DNA of 44,489 nt from Clostridiales bacterium (GTDB lineage: Bacteria > Bacillota > Clostridia > Oscillospirales > Oscillospiraceae), in the NCBI GenBank assembly GCA_021201475.1, contig JAJQEV010000116.1, positions 1 to 44,489 on the forward strand. The letters run 5' to 3'. Position numbers and translations under genes: made by a program. Below, piece after piece: positions 14,088-22,068 of this stretch. The notes below the pieces were generated by a model that was not told where the DNA came from, searched no databases, and was given only the letters and a program-made list of their open reading frames with translations. The number at the start of each line of letters is the position of its first letter. Position 1 is the stretch's first letter.

Positions 14088-16079
14088 TCAGAAGATCCGG
14101 CGGACTGCCAAAATGGTTTTGTAGTTGACCGAATTGTATGTAATGCCATACTTGGCGCCGAGGGCGCTGAGCAGCTTGCCGTTGCCGGCGTAGATGCCCA
14201 CATGGCCGCTGTAGCACACGATGTCGCCCACCTGCATATCGGACACGCTGACCGCCTTGCCCACGCTGCGCATAGCGGAGGAGCTGTGGGGAAGGGAGAC
14301 GCCGAAATGGGCGTACACGCTCTTGACAAAGCCGGAGCAGTCACAGCCGCTGGTCAGGCTCGTCCCGCCCCACTTGTAGGGATTGCCCACGAACTGCTGG
14401 GCATAGGCCAGCACCGCCGCCCCGGTCTTGGAAGAGCTGGAGCTGGAGGAGGAACTGCTGGAGCTGGAAGAGCTGGAGCTGCCGGAGGATGATTTGCTGG
14501 AGCTGGAAGAACTGGAGCTACTGGAGGAGGAGCTGGACGTGGTGGTGTGATTGACCACGGTGACGCTATCCGTGGTTTCCACCGTATAAGTGGCGTCAAT
14601 GTAACCGGTGACGCCGTCATAGGTGATTTTATACCAGCCGTTCACCATATCGGAGACGGCCACCACAGCGCCCTGAGGAATGCTGCCCAGCTTGGAGCTG
14701 CTGGTGCTGGTGTCAGAGCGGATGGCCAGGCTGGAGGCGGTGATTTTCGCCCGGTCCGGATAGGCCTGGTAACCGCTGGACGTGGTAGCGGAGACATAAG
14801 CGCCGTTGGCATAGCCGGTGAAGCCGTCATAGGTCACCAGGTACCAGTCGCCTACGGTGCCCTCTACCTCCAGAAGTTCACCGCAGGGAATCATGGTCAG
14901 CTTGGCAAAGTCGGTGCCCGCGCCCGCGCGCAGGGTCAGCTGGCTGGCCGTGACCTGGATGTAACCGGAATCAATGCTGTCCGTCACGTCCACATAGTCG
15001 GCGGAGACGTAGCCGCTGTAGCCGTTGAAGATGGCGCTGTACCAGCCGTCCTCTTCCTCACTGGTGATCTGGAAGGTGACTCCCTCCGGGATGGTGGTCA
15101 GCTTTTCGCCGTCCAGGCTGGGCGTCTTCCGCAGGTTCAGGTAGTCCGCCGTCACCGTGCCATAGCCCACGCAGGTAGAGGTCTCGTCTGTATCGATGCA
15201 GCTGCTGTCCACATAGCCGCTGTACTCGCCGCACTCCACCCTGTACCAGCCGTCCAGGGAGGCGTAAATCTCCACGGTGTCCCCTTCCTCGGCCAGGCCG
15301 ACGATGTCGGACTCCTCATCCGCCGAGGTGCGGATAATCAGGGAGCGCACATTGACGGTGCCGCTGCCGATGGCGTTGACATCCAGATAGTCGCACAGCA
15401 TATAGCCTTCCAGCGTCTCCCCGTCGGAACCGGTGTAGGAGACCTTCATCCAGCCGTTGCTGTCCGCCTCCTCCATCACGGTGACAATGATGCCCTCGCT
15501 GAGGGTGATTTTTGTCTCGGAATCCTTGGTGGCGGACGCTCTCAGCCGGACGCCGGAGGCGTTGACAGTGGCCGTACTGGTCACCTTGGCGGAGATTGTG
15601 CTGCCCGTATCCGCCTCGTCTTCTTCGCTGTCAGAAGAACCGTCCTCCCCGGCGTCGGCATCGGCGTCTGCGTCAGAATCCGCATCGGCATCCTCTTCGG
15701 AAGCGGCCTCCTCCTGGGTATCGTCTGCTTCCGCTTCGGCTTCGCTCTCGCTTTCCTCCGCATCGTCAGAAGCCTCCTCCTCTGTAGAGGACGGGAGATT
15801 CAAATACTGGCTCAGGATATAGCCTGTGCCGCTGCTTCCGCTGCTGTCGGTATAGGAGACCTCGATCCATCCGTTGCCGTCCGCATCAGAGAGCAGGGTC
15901 ACCACATCGCCGCTGGCGAGCATGGTCAGCGAATCGGAATCAATACTGGCGCTTCGCCGGATGCGGACGCAGTCTGTATTCACAGTCGCGGTATCCACCG
16001 CCACAGCGGAGACTGCCAAACATACAGCCAATGCGATGGCCAGCATGAGGGAACAGAGTGATTTCGTCAGTCGTTTCAT
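14088..16079 (-). CDS. Secreted NlpC/P60 peptidoglycan endopeptidase with six SH3b domains
   Basis: A 663-residue secreted wall hydrolase. After a signal peptide (about 1-27) come six bacterial SH3 repeats, near 30-95, 163-230, 238-297, 305-365, 373-430 and 440-500; several carry GYV/GYI plus D-G-W-Y signatures. A very acidic Asp/Glu/Ala/Ser linker (about 98-160) separates the first two. A serine-rich linker (about 510-550) leads to the C40 domain (552-663). There the catalytic Cys is in CDCSGF (about 581) and His in GHVGIY (about 626). The third polar position, often a His in an HA motif, reads LLSALG here (Ser about 638). It probably cleaves stem-peptide bonds at division or spore development. 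It follows the 97-residue gene by 63 bp. Confidence 0.92.
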   Translation of the reverse strand: MKRLTKSLCSLMLAIALAVCLAVSAVAVDTATVNTDCVRIRRSASIDSDSLTMLASGDVVTLLSDADGNGWIEVSYTDSSGSSGTGYILSQYLNLPSSTEEEASDDAEESESEAEAEADDTQEEAASEEDADADSDADADADAGEDGSSDSEEDEADTGSTISAKVTSTATVNASGVRLRASATKDSETKITLSEGIIVTVMEEADSNGWMKVSYTGSDGETLEGYMLCDYLDVNAIGSGTVNVRSLIIRTSADEESDIVGLAEEGDTVEIYASLDGWYRVECGEYSGYVDSSCIDTDETSTCVGYGTVTADYLNLRKTPSLDGEKLTTIPEGVTFQITSEEEDGWYSAIFNGYSGYVSADYVDVTDSIDSGYIQVTASQLTLRAGAGTDFAKLTMIPCGELLEVEGTVGDWYLVTYDGFTGYANGAYVSATTSSGYQAYPDRAKITASSLAIRSDTSTSSSKLGSIPQGAVVAVSDMVNGWYKITYDGVTGYIDATYTVETTDSVTVVNHTTTSSSSSSSSSSSSSSKSSSGSSSSSSSSSSSSSSSSSKTGAAVLAYAQQFVGNPYKWGGTSLTSGCDCSGFVKSVYAHFGVSLPHSSSAMRSVGKAVSVSDMQVGDIVCYSGHVGIYAGNGKLLSALGAKYGITYNSVNYKTILAVRRIF

Positions 16080-16142
16080 TGGTATGGGTACCTCCGTCTT
16101 TCTATATTCCGGAAGGCCCGTTCTACGGCAAAAGCGGGTTGC

Positions 16143-16436
16143 TCAGCCGCGGGCCAGTTGCCGTTCCAGCCAGACGCTGCCGAGATCCATCGCGGCGTAA
16201 AGGTTCCCCCGTTCGCCCTTCTTCACAATGCGGTCGCGGCCCTTTAGCTCCGCCGCCGTCAACTGTAGCTGAATCCCAACCCTTGTCGCAACATCCAAAT
16301 CGCCAACCTTCTTTGTGGCGAGCACCTGGAACATGATGATATACTTATCGGACATACTTCCGTAGTAAATCAAATTGTCTTTCCTGCGCAGTGGACGGCC
16401 TTTGTAGCTCAGAGCCATTGTCTTTGCATCCGCCAT
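16143..16436 (-). CDS. Conserved small protein of unknown function
   Basis: A 97-residue protein beginning MADAKTMALSYKGRPLRRKD. I do not know a named function. From memory, short proteins with the pattern K-G-x-P-L-x-R...IYYG...VGDLDVA are common in Clostridia (unverified). It looks globular and mixed alpha/beta, without signal peptide or membrane segment. The start at 16434-16436 follows AGGAGG with good spacing; the open frame upstream of it crosses the promoter and is not coding. A near-consensus promoter implies high expression. The cell-wall hydrolase gene lies 63 bp downstream with no terminator between, so the two may be one transcript. Confidence 0.75.
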   Translation of the reverse strand: MADAKTMALSYKGRPLRRKDNLIYYGSMSDKYIIMFQVLATKKVGDLDVATRVGIQLQLTAAELKGRDRIVKKGERGNLYAAMDLGSVWLERQLARG

Positions 16437-16466
16437 TTCAAGTACCTCCTTCAAACTTGTAACCAA

Positions 16467-16495
16467 ATTGTAACACATTGTTTCCACGTTGTCAA
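16467..16495 (-). promoter_or_regulatory. Strong sigma-A-type promoter of the 97-residue gene
   Basis: On the minus strand TTGACA (16490-16495) and TACAAT (16467-16472) are exactly 17 bp apart, followed by AAGGAGG ahead of the ATG. It probably also serves the downstream NlpC/P60 gene. Confidence 0.85.
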
Positions 16496-16579
16496 TCTTT
16501 TGTAACCGCCAATTTCTGCCAATTCCCGCCTTTTTCCCATAAAAAATTGCACAAAAAGCGCTTCCAATGGCAAATAAAA

Positions 16580-16607
16580 CAGGAGTCCTCCAAAGGAGGG
16601 CTCCTGT
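16580..16607 (-). terminator. Terminator of ireB
   Basis: ACAGGAGTCCTCC pairs with GGAGGGCTCCTGT around loop AAA; on the minus strand the stem runs into TTTTATTTG. It lies about 28 bp downstream of the IreB stop. Confidence 0.85.
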
Positions 16608-16634
16608 CAATCTGTCAAAACCGCATTGCAACAC

Positions 16635-16886
16635 TCAGACTCCGAGATAATAGCGCACCAGTTCCTGCAACAGTTCATCCCTGTCCAGCTGACAGATCAG
16701 GGTGCGGGCGTTGTTAAAGTTGGTGATATAGGTCGGGTCTTCAGACAGGATGTAACCCACGATTTGATTGATGGGATTATATCCTTTCTCCTGCAATGAA
16801 GTGTATACCTCTGAAAGCACCTTGCGCGTCTTGTTCTCTTCCATATTGGAAAGGCTAAAGCGGCGCGTGTAATCAAGATCAGACAT
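16635..16886 (-). CDS. ireB: IreB-family regulatory phosphoprotein (UPF0297)
   Basis: An 83-residue helical protein with the strongly conserved IreB/UPF0297 pattern: KVLSEVYTSLQEKGYNPINQ, then IVGYILSEDPTYITNFNNAR and DELLQELVRYYLG. In enterococci IreB is phosphorylated by the Ser/Thr kinase IreK and tunes cell-wall stress and cephalosporin resistance. N-terminal Ser/Thr residues (DYTRRFSLSN) could be such targets here. The start at 16884-16886 follows GGAGGT; the longer open frame lies upstream of a believable leader. In many Bacillota this gene precedes ruvX; here it is followed by its own terminator, so it is an isolated copy next to a wall-hydrolase operon. Confidence 0.92.
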   Translation of the reverse strand: MSDLDYTRRFSLSNMEENKTRKVLSEVYTSLQEKGYNPINQIVGYILSEDPTYITNFNNARTLICQLDRDELLQELVRYYLGV

Positions 16887-16943
16887 AAGAATCGGACCTC
16901 CATCGGCTAAGCCTGGCAGCAGACGATACGCTGCAGCACATAC

Positions 16944-16972
16944 ATTGTAACCCAAAGTTGTCAAAAAGTAAA
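16944..16972 (-). promoter_or_regulatory. Probable ireB promoter
   Basis: On the minus strand TTTACT (16967-16972) and TACAAT (16944-16949) are 17 bp apart. A TTGACA (16959-16964) lies closer and could instead pair with TATGTG 16 bp downstream. The assignment is uncertain. Confidence 0.5.
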
Positions 16973-17041
16973 GAGCAGACTTGAAATTTTCTCCGATTCT
17001 TTTCCAATCTCCCCGTTTTCCGCCCTTTGCCTCTCTTCACC

Positions 17042-17070
17042 TTGCCGAATGCGCCCCGCTATGATACAAT
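17042..17070 (+). promoter_or_regulatory. Promoter of the metallophosphoesterase gene
   Basis: TTGCCG (17042-17047) and TACAAT (17065-17070) with a 17-bp spacer; CAGGAGG lies ahead of the ATG at 17102. Confidence 0.6.
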
Positions 17071-17101
17071 ATAGCCATTCCAGCGTTCAGGAGGCAGTTC
17101 T

Positions 17102-17929
17102 ATGGGCGGCCCGATACTGACCCGATACACGATTTTCAACACCAAAGGCATCCGGCTGCGGCTGGCGGTGGCCGCCGACCTCCACGACGAGGCAGGGGAG
17201 GCGGCGCTGGCTCTGCTGCGGCAGGCGAAGCCCGAGCTGATTTTGCTGCCCGGGGACACCCTGGAGCACATCGTCCCCCCGGCGAACCTCCCCTGGGCGG
17301 ACATTGAGCAGCGCTACCGGCAGGCCCGTTTTCCGGCTGCGGAGCGGCGCCTGCGGCCCCGGATGGACGCCCTGCGGCGCAGACGCCGCCCCGCGCCCCA
17401 GAAACGGCACGGGCTGGACTTCCTGCGGCAGGCGGCGCAAATCGCCCCAACCTACCTCTCCCTGGGCAACCATGAGTTCTATATCCAGCCCCAGGACCTG
17501 CTGGAGCTGGCGGAGGCGGGCGGTATCATGCTGGACAACCGCGCCGTGACGGTGTACACCCGGGACGGGGCGGCGGTGCGGCTGGGCGGGCTTTCCACCT
17601 GCCCGGACAGGGATTGGCTTGCCGACTTTGCCGCCGCGCCGGAGTATAGGCTTTTGCTGTGCCATCGCCCGGAGTATTATGAGCAGCTGGTACAGCCCAC
17701 CGGCATCGAACTGACTGTCAGCGGCCACGCCCATGGCGGGCAGATTCGGCTGTTCGGCCACGGGGTCTACGCCCCCGGCCAGGGGCTGCTGCCGAAGTAC
17801 ACCAAAGGGGTGTACGACGGAGGGCGGCTGGTGGTCTCCGCCGGGCTGCACAGCACCGCCGGTTTGCCCCGGTGGGGGAACCCCACCGAGGTGGTGCTGG
17901 TGGATTTGGTGCCGGACGGTTTGGCATGA
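17102..17929 (+). CDS. Calcineurin-like metallophosphoesterase (YkuE/YaeI-like)
   Basis: A 275-residue two-metal phosphohydrolase. The metal-binding blocks are all visible: DLHDE (about 26-30), LPGDT (about 48-52), LSLGNHEFY (about 120), LLLCHRPEYY (about 183) and SGHAHGGQIRLFG (about 210). The last block and its order match the YkuE/YaeI group, some of which act on membrane lipids. There is no N-terminal membrane segment or signal, so it is probably cytosolic or peripheral. An unusual Arg-rich insert (RMDALRRRRRPAPQKRHG, about 78-100) sits between the second and third metal motifs and could bind a membrane or nucleic acid. The substrate cannot be told from sequence. Confidence 0.88.
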   Translation: MGGPILTRYTIFNTKGIRLRLAVAADLHDEAGEAALALLRQAKPELILLPGDTLEHIVPPANLPWADIEQRYRQARFPAAERRLRPRMDALRRRRRPAPQKRHGLDFLRQAAQIAPTYLSLGNHEFYIQPQDLLELAEAGGIMLDNRAVTVYTRDGAAVRLGGLSTCPDRDWLADFAAAPEYRLLLCHRPEYYEQLVQPTGIELTVSGHAHGGQIRLFGHGVYAPGQGLLPKYTKGVYDGGRLVVSAGLHSTAGLPRWGNPTEVVLVDLVPDGLA

Positions 17930-18041
17930 CGGCAGAAAACGTCCCTCTGTCCGTCAGGCGCAATCTGTCGGACGCGGCATAGGATACTATAGCCCGTTTC
18001 GGCCTGGAGCGGGCCAGCGAATCAATTCGGAGGTAGCAACA

Positions 18042-18824
18042 ATGAAGTTACAAGTGGCAACCGGCATCCTGATCCCCCTTCTGGGCACCACACTGGGCGC
18101 CGCCTGCGTCCTCTTCCTGCGTGGGGCCATCCATCCCCTGCTCCAGCGGGCGCTGTCCGGCTTCGCGGCGGGGGTGATGGTGGCGGCCTCCATCTGGAGC
18201 CTGCTGATTCCCGCCCTGGAGCAGTCGGAAGGCATGGGGACGCTGGCCTTTGTGCCCGCTGTGGCAGGCTTCTGGCTGGGCATCTTATTTCTGCTCTTTC
18301 TGGATCATGCCGTTCCCCACCTACATAGGAACAGCACCGAGGCGGAAGGCCCCAAAAGCCATCTGACCCGCACCACCATGCTGGTGCTGGCGGTGGCCAT
18401 TCACAACGTCCCGGAGGGGATGGCGGTGGGCGTGGTCTACGCCGGCTGGCTGTCAGGCAGCAGCACCATCACCATGACCGGGGCGCTGGCCCTGGCCATT
18501 GGCATCGCCATTCAGAACTTCCCGGAGGGGGCCATCATCTCCATGCCGCTGTACAGCGAAGGGGTGAGCAAACGGCGTGCCTTCCTGTACGGCGTGCTGT
18601 CCGGCGTGGTGGAGCCGGTGGGGGCCGCCCTCACCATTCTGGCGGCCAGCTGGATGATCTCCGTCCTGCCCTACCTGCTGAGCTTTGCAGCGGGGGCCAT
18701 GCTCTATGTGGTGGTGGAGGAACTTATCCCCGACCAGTCGGATGGGGAACATTCTGACATCGGCACCATCCTGTTTGCGGTGGGATTCTCCCTGATGATG
18801 GTGCTGGACGTGGCGCTGGGGTAA
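18042..18824 (+). CDS. ZIP-family divalent metal transporter (ZupT-like)
   Basis: A 260-residue membrane protein with about eight helices. The metal-site signatures are in the fourth and fifth helices: HNVPEGMAVG (about 125) and QNFPEGAIISMPL (about 157). It probably imports zinc, iron or manganese. A hydrophilic His-poor loop (HLHRNSTEAEGPKSHLTRT) follows the third helix. The ATG at 18042 is chosen because GGAGGT precedes it and the protein then starts in its first helix; the long open frame back to 17733 merely overlaps the metallophosphoesterase gene in another frame. No obvious own promoter was found in the 112-bp gap, so read-through from the upstream gene is possible. Confidence 0.9.
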   Translation: MKLQVATGILIPLLGTTLGAACVLFLRGAIHPLLQRALSGFAAGVMVAASIWSLLIPALEQSEGMGTLAFVPAVAGFWLGILFLLFLDHAVPHLHRNSTEAEGPKSHLTRTTMLVLAVAIHNVPEGMAVGVVYAGWLSGSSTITMTGALALAIGIAIQNFPEGAIISMPLYSEGVSKRRAFLYGVLSGVVEPVGAALTILAASWMISVLPYLLSFAAGAMLYVVVEELIPDQSDGEHSDIGTILFAVGFSLMMVLDVALG

Positions 18825-18846
18825 GCAGTACCCCAGGTATCGGAAA

Positions 18847-18884
18847 AGACGCGCCGAAGCAAGCCGCTTCGGCGCGTCTTTTTG
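18847..18884. terminator. Bidirectional terminator between the ZIP gene and the exporter operon
   Basis: AGACGCGCCGAAGC pairs with GCTTCGGCGCGTCT around AAGCC, with TTTTT on the plus strand and TCTTTTCC on the minus strand. It serves both convergent units. Confidence 0.92.
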
Positions 18885-18894
18885 TCTGCTCCCG

Positions 18895-21800
18895 TCAGCT
18901 CCAAAGGCCGCTGATACCGGAGACGAAAGTGTAGCTCAGGCTGTCGGCGTAGCTGTAGTAGAAGCTGTCGCCGGAGGACAGGCCGGAGCAGATCTCCACA
19001 TTGGTACCGTCGGAAACGCCGGTCTCCACCTCCACCAGGTCACCCAGGGTGTCGCTGGACTCGTCATAGCTGGTATAGACATAGGTAGTGTTCCCCTCCT
19101 CCACCAGGGCGGCCTCCGGAATGACCAGCACATCCCCGGTGGTGTCCAGGGTAATCAGGACGGAGGCGTTCATACCGGCCAGCATCTCGCCGGTACGCTC
19201 CATGGTAATCTCGGCGGTGAACTTGGTGTTGCCGCCGCTGTTGGTGCCGCTGGTGTCCAGGCTCGTGACGGTGCCGGTGAAGGACTGACCGGTGAGGGCG
19301 TCCAGGGTGATGACCGCCTCCTGGCCCTCGGTCAGAGACAGGATGTCCAGCTCATCCACGCTGATGGAGATGGTCATACAGTCCTGAGGGGTGATGGAGA
19401 GGATGGTCTGCTCCCCTACGGTGTAGGTGCCGACGGTATCCTCCTCTTCCGTTTCCGTGGTCGCTGTGTCGGAGGTGCTGCCCGTCAGGCTGGACATGGC
19501 CTCCTGGAGGGCGCTCTCGTACAGGGACGACTCGTCAGCGGTGGTCATGCCGCTCATGCTGCCGTAGATGCTGCTCATGTCCCCATAGGCGCTGCTCATG
19601 TCGCCGTACATACTGCTCATGTCACCAGTTGTGCCGCCGGTAGCATCCGCTGTGTCCTCCGTTTCCTCCGTCTCCTCTGTCTCCTCCTGGCAGGTCACAG
19701 CGCAGGTGGCCGTCTGGCCGTCCGCCGCGGCGCTGATGGTGCAGCTACCGGCGGAGACCCAGGTCACCAGGCCGGTGCTGTCCACCGTAGCCACTGACTC
19801 ATCGCTGGAGGCCCAGGTCACGGTGCCGCTCCAGTCCTCCGGGGTGACGGTGGCGGTCAGCTGGAGGGTGGCCCCCGCCGCCAGACTGACCTTTGTAGAG
19901 CTGAGGGTCAGGCTCTCCGCCGTCACCGTTTCCTCCTCCGCCTCCTGGCAGGTCACGGCGCAGGCTGCCGTCTGTTCGTCCGCTACGGCGGTGATGGCGC
20001 AGCTTCCGGCGGAGACGTAAGTCACCAGGCCGCTGTCGTCCACGGTGGCGACAGACGTATCGCTGGAGGCCCAGGTCACTGTGCCGCTCCACCCCTCCGG
20101 GGTGACAGTGGCGGTCAGCTGGGCGGTCTCCCCTTCCGCCAGGGTCAGCGCCGTCTCGCTGAGGGTCAGGCCGGTGGCCGTCACCGTTTCCGAGGTATCG
20201 GCGCTGCTGCTCAGCAGGTTCAGCACGAAGGATACCGTGGAAGCGGCAGTCTCGGCTGCGGCGCTGTCAGCGCTGTCAGTGGAGGTTTCCTCGGTGCTGC
20301 TCTCGGTGGAAGTCTCTGAACTGTCCGTACTGTCCTCGGAATCCTCGCTGTCCTCCGAGGCCGCAATGGTGGCGCTGTCGCTGATGCCGGAAATCACACC
20401 GGCGGTGTCCGCATACACATTGTTATCCATATAGAGCAGGTACAGCGTGTGCATCTGCTCCTCCAGGTCGGCACGCTGGGACAGGAGGGTGGCGTACTCG
20501 GCGGAACTGCCCACATCGGTCAGGGTCAGCAGGTCGTCCCCGGCGTCCACCTCGTCATCCACGTCCACCTCCACGTCCTCCACGGTGCCGTAGTAGCCGG
20601 TGACCTTCAGTTCGCTGTGGATGTAGAGCGCGCCGCTGCCCAGCTCGTTGCCATCGGCATCGGAGACGGTGACGGTGTCGCCATAGTCGGTGTCCTCATC
20701 AGAGACGGTGACGGTAGCCACGCCGTCCAGCAGCTGGGCCACCCGCCCGTCCTCCTCGGAGCCATCGGACAGGGTGACGGTGACGCTGTCGCCAACGGAG
20801 AGGCTGTCCGTGGCGGAAACGTCCACCGCCATCAGCCCGTCCAGGCTCACCAGCATCAGCGCGCCGTATTCGTCCATGGTGTCAATCACGCTGACGTCCT
20901 CTTCCGCGTAAATCACCTTCACCCGGCCTCCGGCGATGGCGGTGACGGTGTCGCTGAGGCCATCCTCGGCAACCTCCGTCAAATCCTCATCCAGGGCGTC
21001 CAGGTCGGCTTGCAGGTTCACGATGGCTGCCGCCACGGAGACGCTGTCCACCGTGGCGATCAGGTCGCCCTCCGCCACCGTGTCGCCATTGGAGACGTAG
21101 TAGGTCTCCACGGTGACGGTATCCGGCAGGGTCATGTCCACCGCGTCCTCCTCCGTCAGAGTACCGGTGCCGGAGAGGATGGTGTCCAAGGTGCCGGTCT
21201 CCACCGTGCCGGAGAGGATCTCCGTATCCACGGTGACGGAGCTGGTGGTGGAGGCAGAGAGGGTAGGCAGCAGCCCCAGCACCAGGGCAACCACCAGCAG
21301 CAGCGCCACAGGAATCATCCAGAGGCGTCTCTTTTTGCGGCGGGGAGAGACTTCGTCCTCCTCGTCCTCGCCTTCCGCCTCCGCCTCAACAGAGGCCGCT
21401 GCCAGCAGCTGCTTGTTGTACCGCCGGGCCCGGAGCAGCAGGACAATGCACACAATGTCCCCCGCGAGGCAGACAATGAGAATCGGCAGCCACGCCGTCC
21501 GCAGTGCGCTGCGGACGGTATAGAGCGCTCCCACGCTCTGTGTGGCGGCGCTGTCCGACAGCCCGTCGGGCAGAGTCCTCTCCTCGCCGGAGACACCGGA
21601 GGCGTCCGCCGCGTCCGCGTCCTCCCCGGCGGCTGTGCCGTCGCCGGACCGGCCCATGCCGCCGGCGTCCTGGGGCATCTCCCCGTCAGAGGGCATCTCT
21701 GCGGCAGTGCCGCTTTGGTCAGCCGTATCGCCCATGCCGCCCCGCTGGCCGCCGGAGAAGCCGCTGAACTCGGCCTCTGTGCCGCTGGTATCGGCATCCC

Positions 21801-22062
21801 CGCCAGGGAAGCCGCCGGTCATGCCGCCAAACTCGGCCTCCGTGCCGCTGGTATCGGTGTCCTCCCCGTCCATGTCCATGGTGAACTGGCCTGTCATGCC
21901 GCCCATAGTCGCGGAGGCGGCGGGGAAGGTGACGAGGTTGGCCACGTCCACACACAGCGCCACAGTGAACAGGACGATCAGAATGATGTAAACGAACGTG
22001 CGCTTCGACTTGGGAGCGGCAGGCTCCTGTATCGTTTTCTTTGTCGCTAGCATAGTACGCAC
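18895..22062 (-). CDS. Giant MacA/YknX-like adaptor with inserted BIG2 domains and Met-rich repeats
   Basis: A 1055-residue paralogue of the adaptor at the operon's other end. Order: membrane helix 23-43; outside loop 45-175 rich in Gly, Met and Asp with a repeated DTSGTEAEF; helix 191-211; acidic then basic cytoplasmic stretch (EGEDEEDE, RRKKRR); helix 248-268; a first lipoyl-like half (YYVSNGDTVAEGDLIATVDS, about 321-340); an inserted beta domain (380-510); helix 522-545; Ser/Thr/Glu linker. Two Ig-like BIG2 domains follow (about 627-705 and 713-791, each with VTWASSD and SVATVD), then a Met-rich repeat DMSSxYG (812-840) and beta-barrel and membrane-proximal domains (about 890-1055). It is the last gene of the exporter operon, 6 bp after the permease. 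Adaptor function is inferred from homology with the 562-residue protein. Confidence 0.8.
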   Translation of the reverse strand: MRTMLATKKTIQEPAAPKSKRTFVYIILIVLFTVALCVDVANLVTFPAASATMGGMTGQFTMDMDGEDTDTSGTEAEFGGMTGGFPGGDADTSGTEAEFSGFSGGQRGGMGDTADQSGTAAEMPSDGEMPQDAGGMGRSGDGTAAGEDADAADASGVSGEERTLPDGLSDSAATQSVGALYTVRSALRTAWLPILIVCLAGDIVCIVLLLRARRYNKQLLAAASVEAEAEGEDEEDEVSPRRKKRRLWMIPVALLLVVALVLGLLPTLSASTTSSVTVDTEILSGTVETGTLDTILSGTGTLTEEDAVDMTLPDTVTVETYYVSNGDTVAEGDLIATVDSVSVAAAIVNLQADLDALDEDLTEVAEDGLSDTVTAIAGGRVKVIYAEEDVSVIDTMDEYGALMLVSLDGLMAVDVSATDSLSVGDSVTVTLSDGSEEDGRVAQLLDGVATVTVSDEDTDYGDTVTVSDADGNELGSGALYIHSELKVTGYYGTVEDVEVDVDDEVDAGDDLLTLTDVGSSAEYATLLSQRADLEEQMHTLYLLYMDNNVYADTAGVISGISDSATIAASEDSEDSEDSTDSSETSTESSTEETSTDSADSAAAETAASTVSFVLNLLSSSADTSETVTATGLTLSETALTLAEGETAQLTATVTPEGWSGTVTWASSDTSVATVDDSGLVTYVSAGSCAITAVADEQTAACAVTCQEAEEETVTAESLTLSSTKVSLAAGATLQLTATVTPEDWSGTVTWASSDESVATVDSTGLVTWVSAGSCTISAAADGQTATCAVTCQEETEETEETEDTADATGGTTGDMSSMYGDMSSAYGDMSSIYGSMSGMTTADESSLYESALQEAMSSLTGSTSDTATTETEEEDTVGTYTVGEQTILSITPQDCMTISISVDELDILSLTEGQEAVITLDALTGQSFTGTVTSLDTSGTNSGGNTKFTAEITMERTGEMLAGMNASVLITLDTTGDVLVIPEAALVEEGNTTYVYTSYDESSDTLGDLVEVETGVSDGTNVEICSGLSSGDSFYYSYADSLSYTFVSGISGLWS

Positions 22063-22068
22063 CTCCCG

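Noticed and set aside
14430-14545. Low-complexity GCT/GGA-type repeats that could suggest a microsatellite
   Set aside because: They encode the serine linker of the NlpC/P60 protein in frame. Length variation is possible, but it is a coding feature.
17733-18041. Longer plus-strand frame fused to the ZIP transporter
   Set aside because: It lies in another frame over the metallophosphoesterase gene; the ZIP protein begins properly at 18042 with GGAGGT upstream.
19550-19640. Short tandem repeats that at first resembled a CRISPR or satellite array
   Set aside because: They are in-frame codon repeats encoding DMSSxYG in the adaptor, with no spacers.
20449-22050. Plus-strand frame of 533 codons opposite the large adaptor
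   Set aside because: It is an artefact of Asp/Thr/Ser-rich coding on the other strand; the protein has no recognisable domain.
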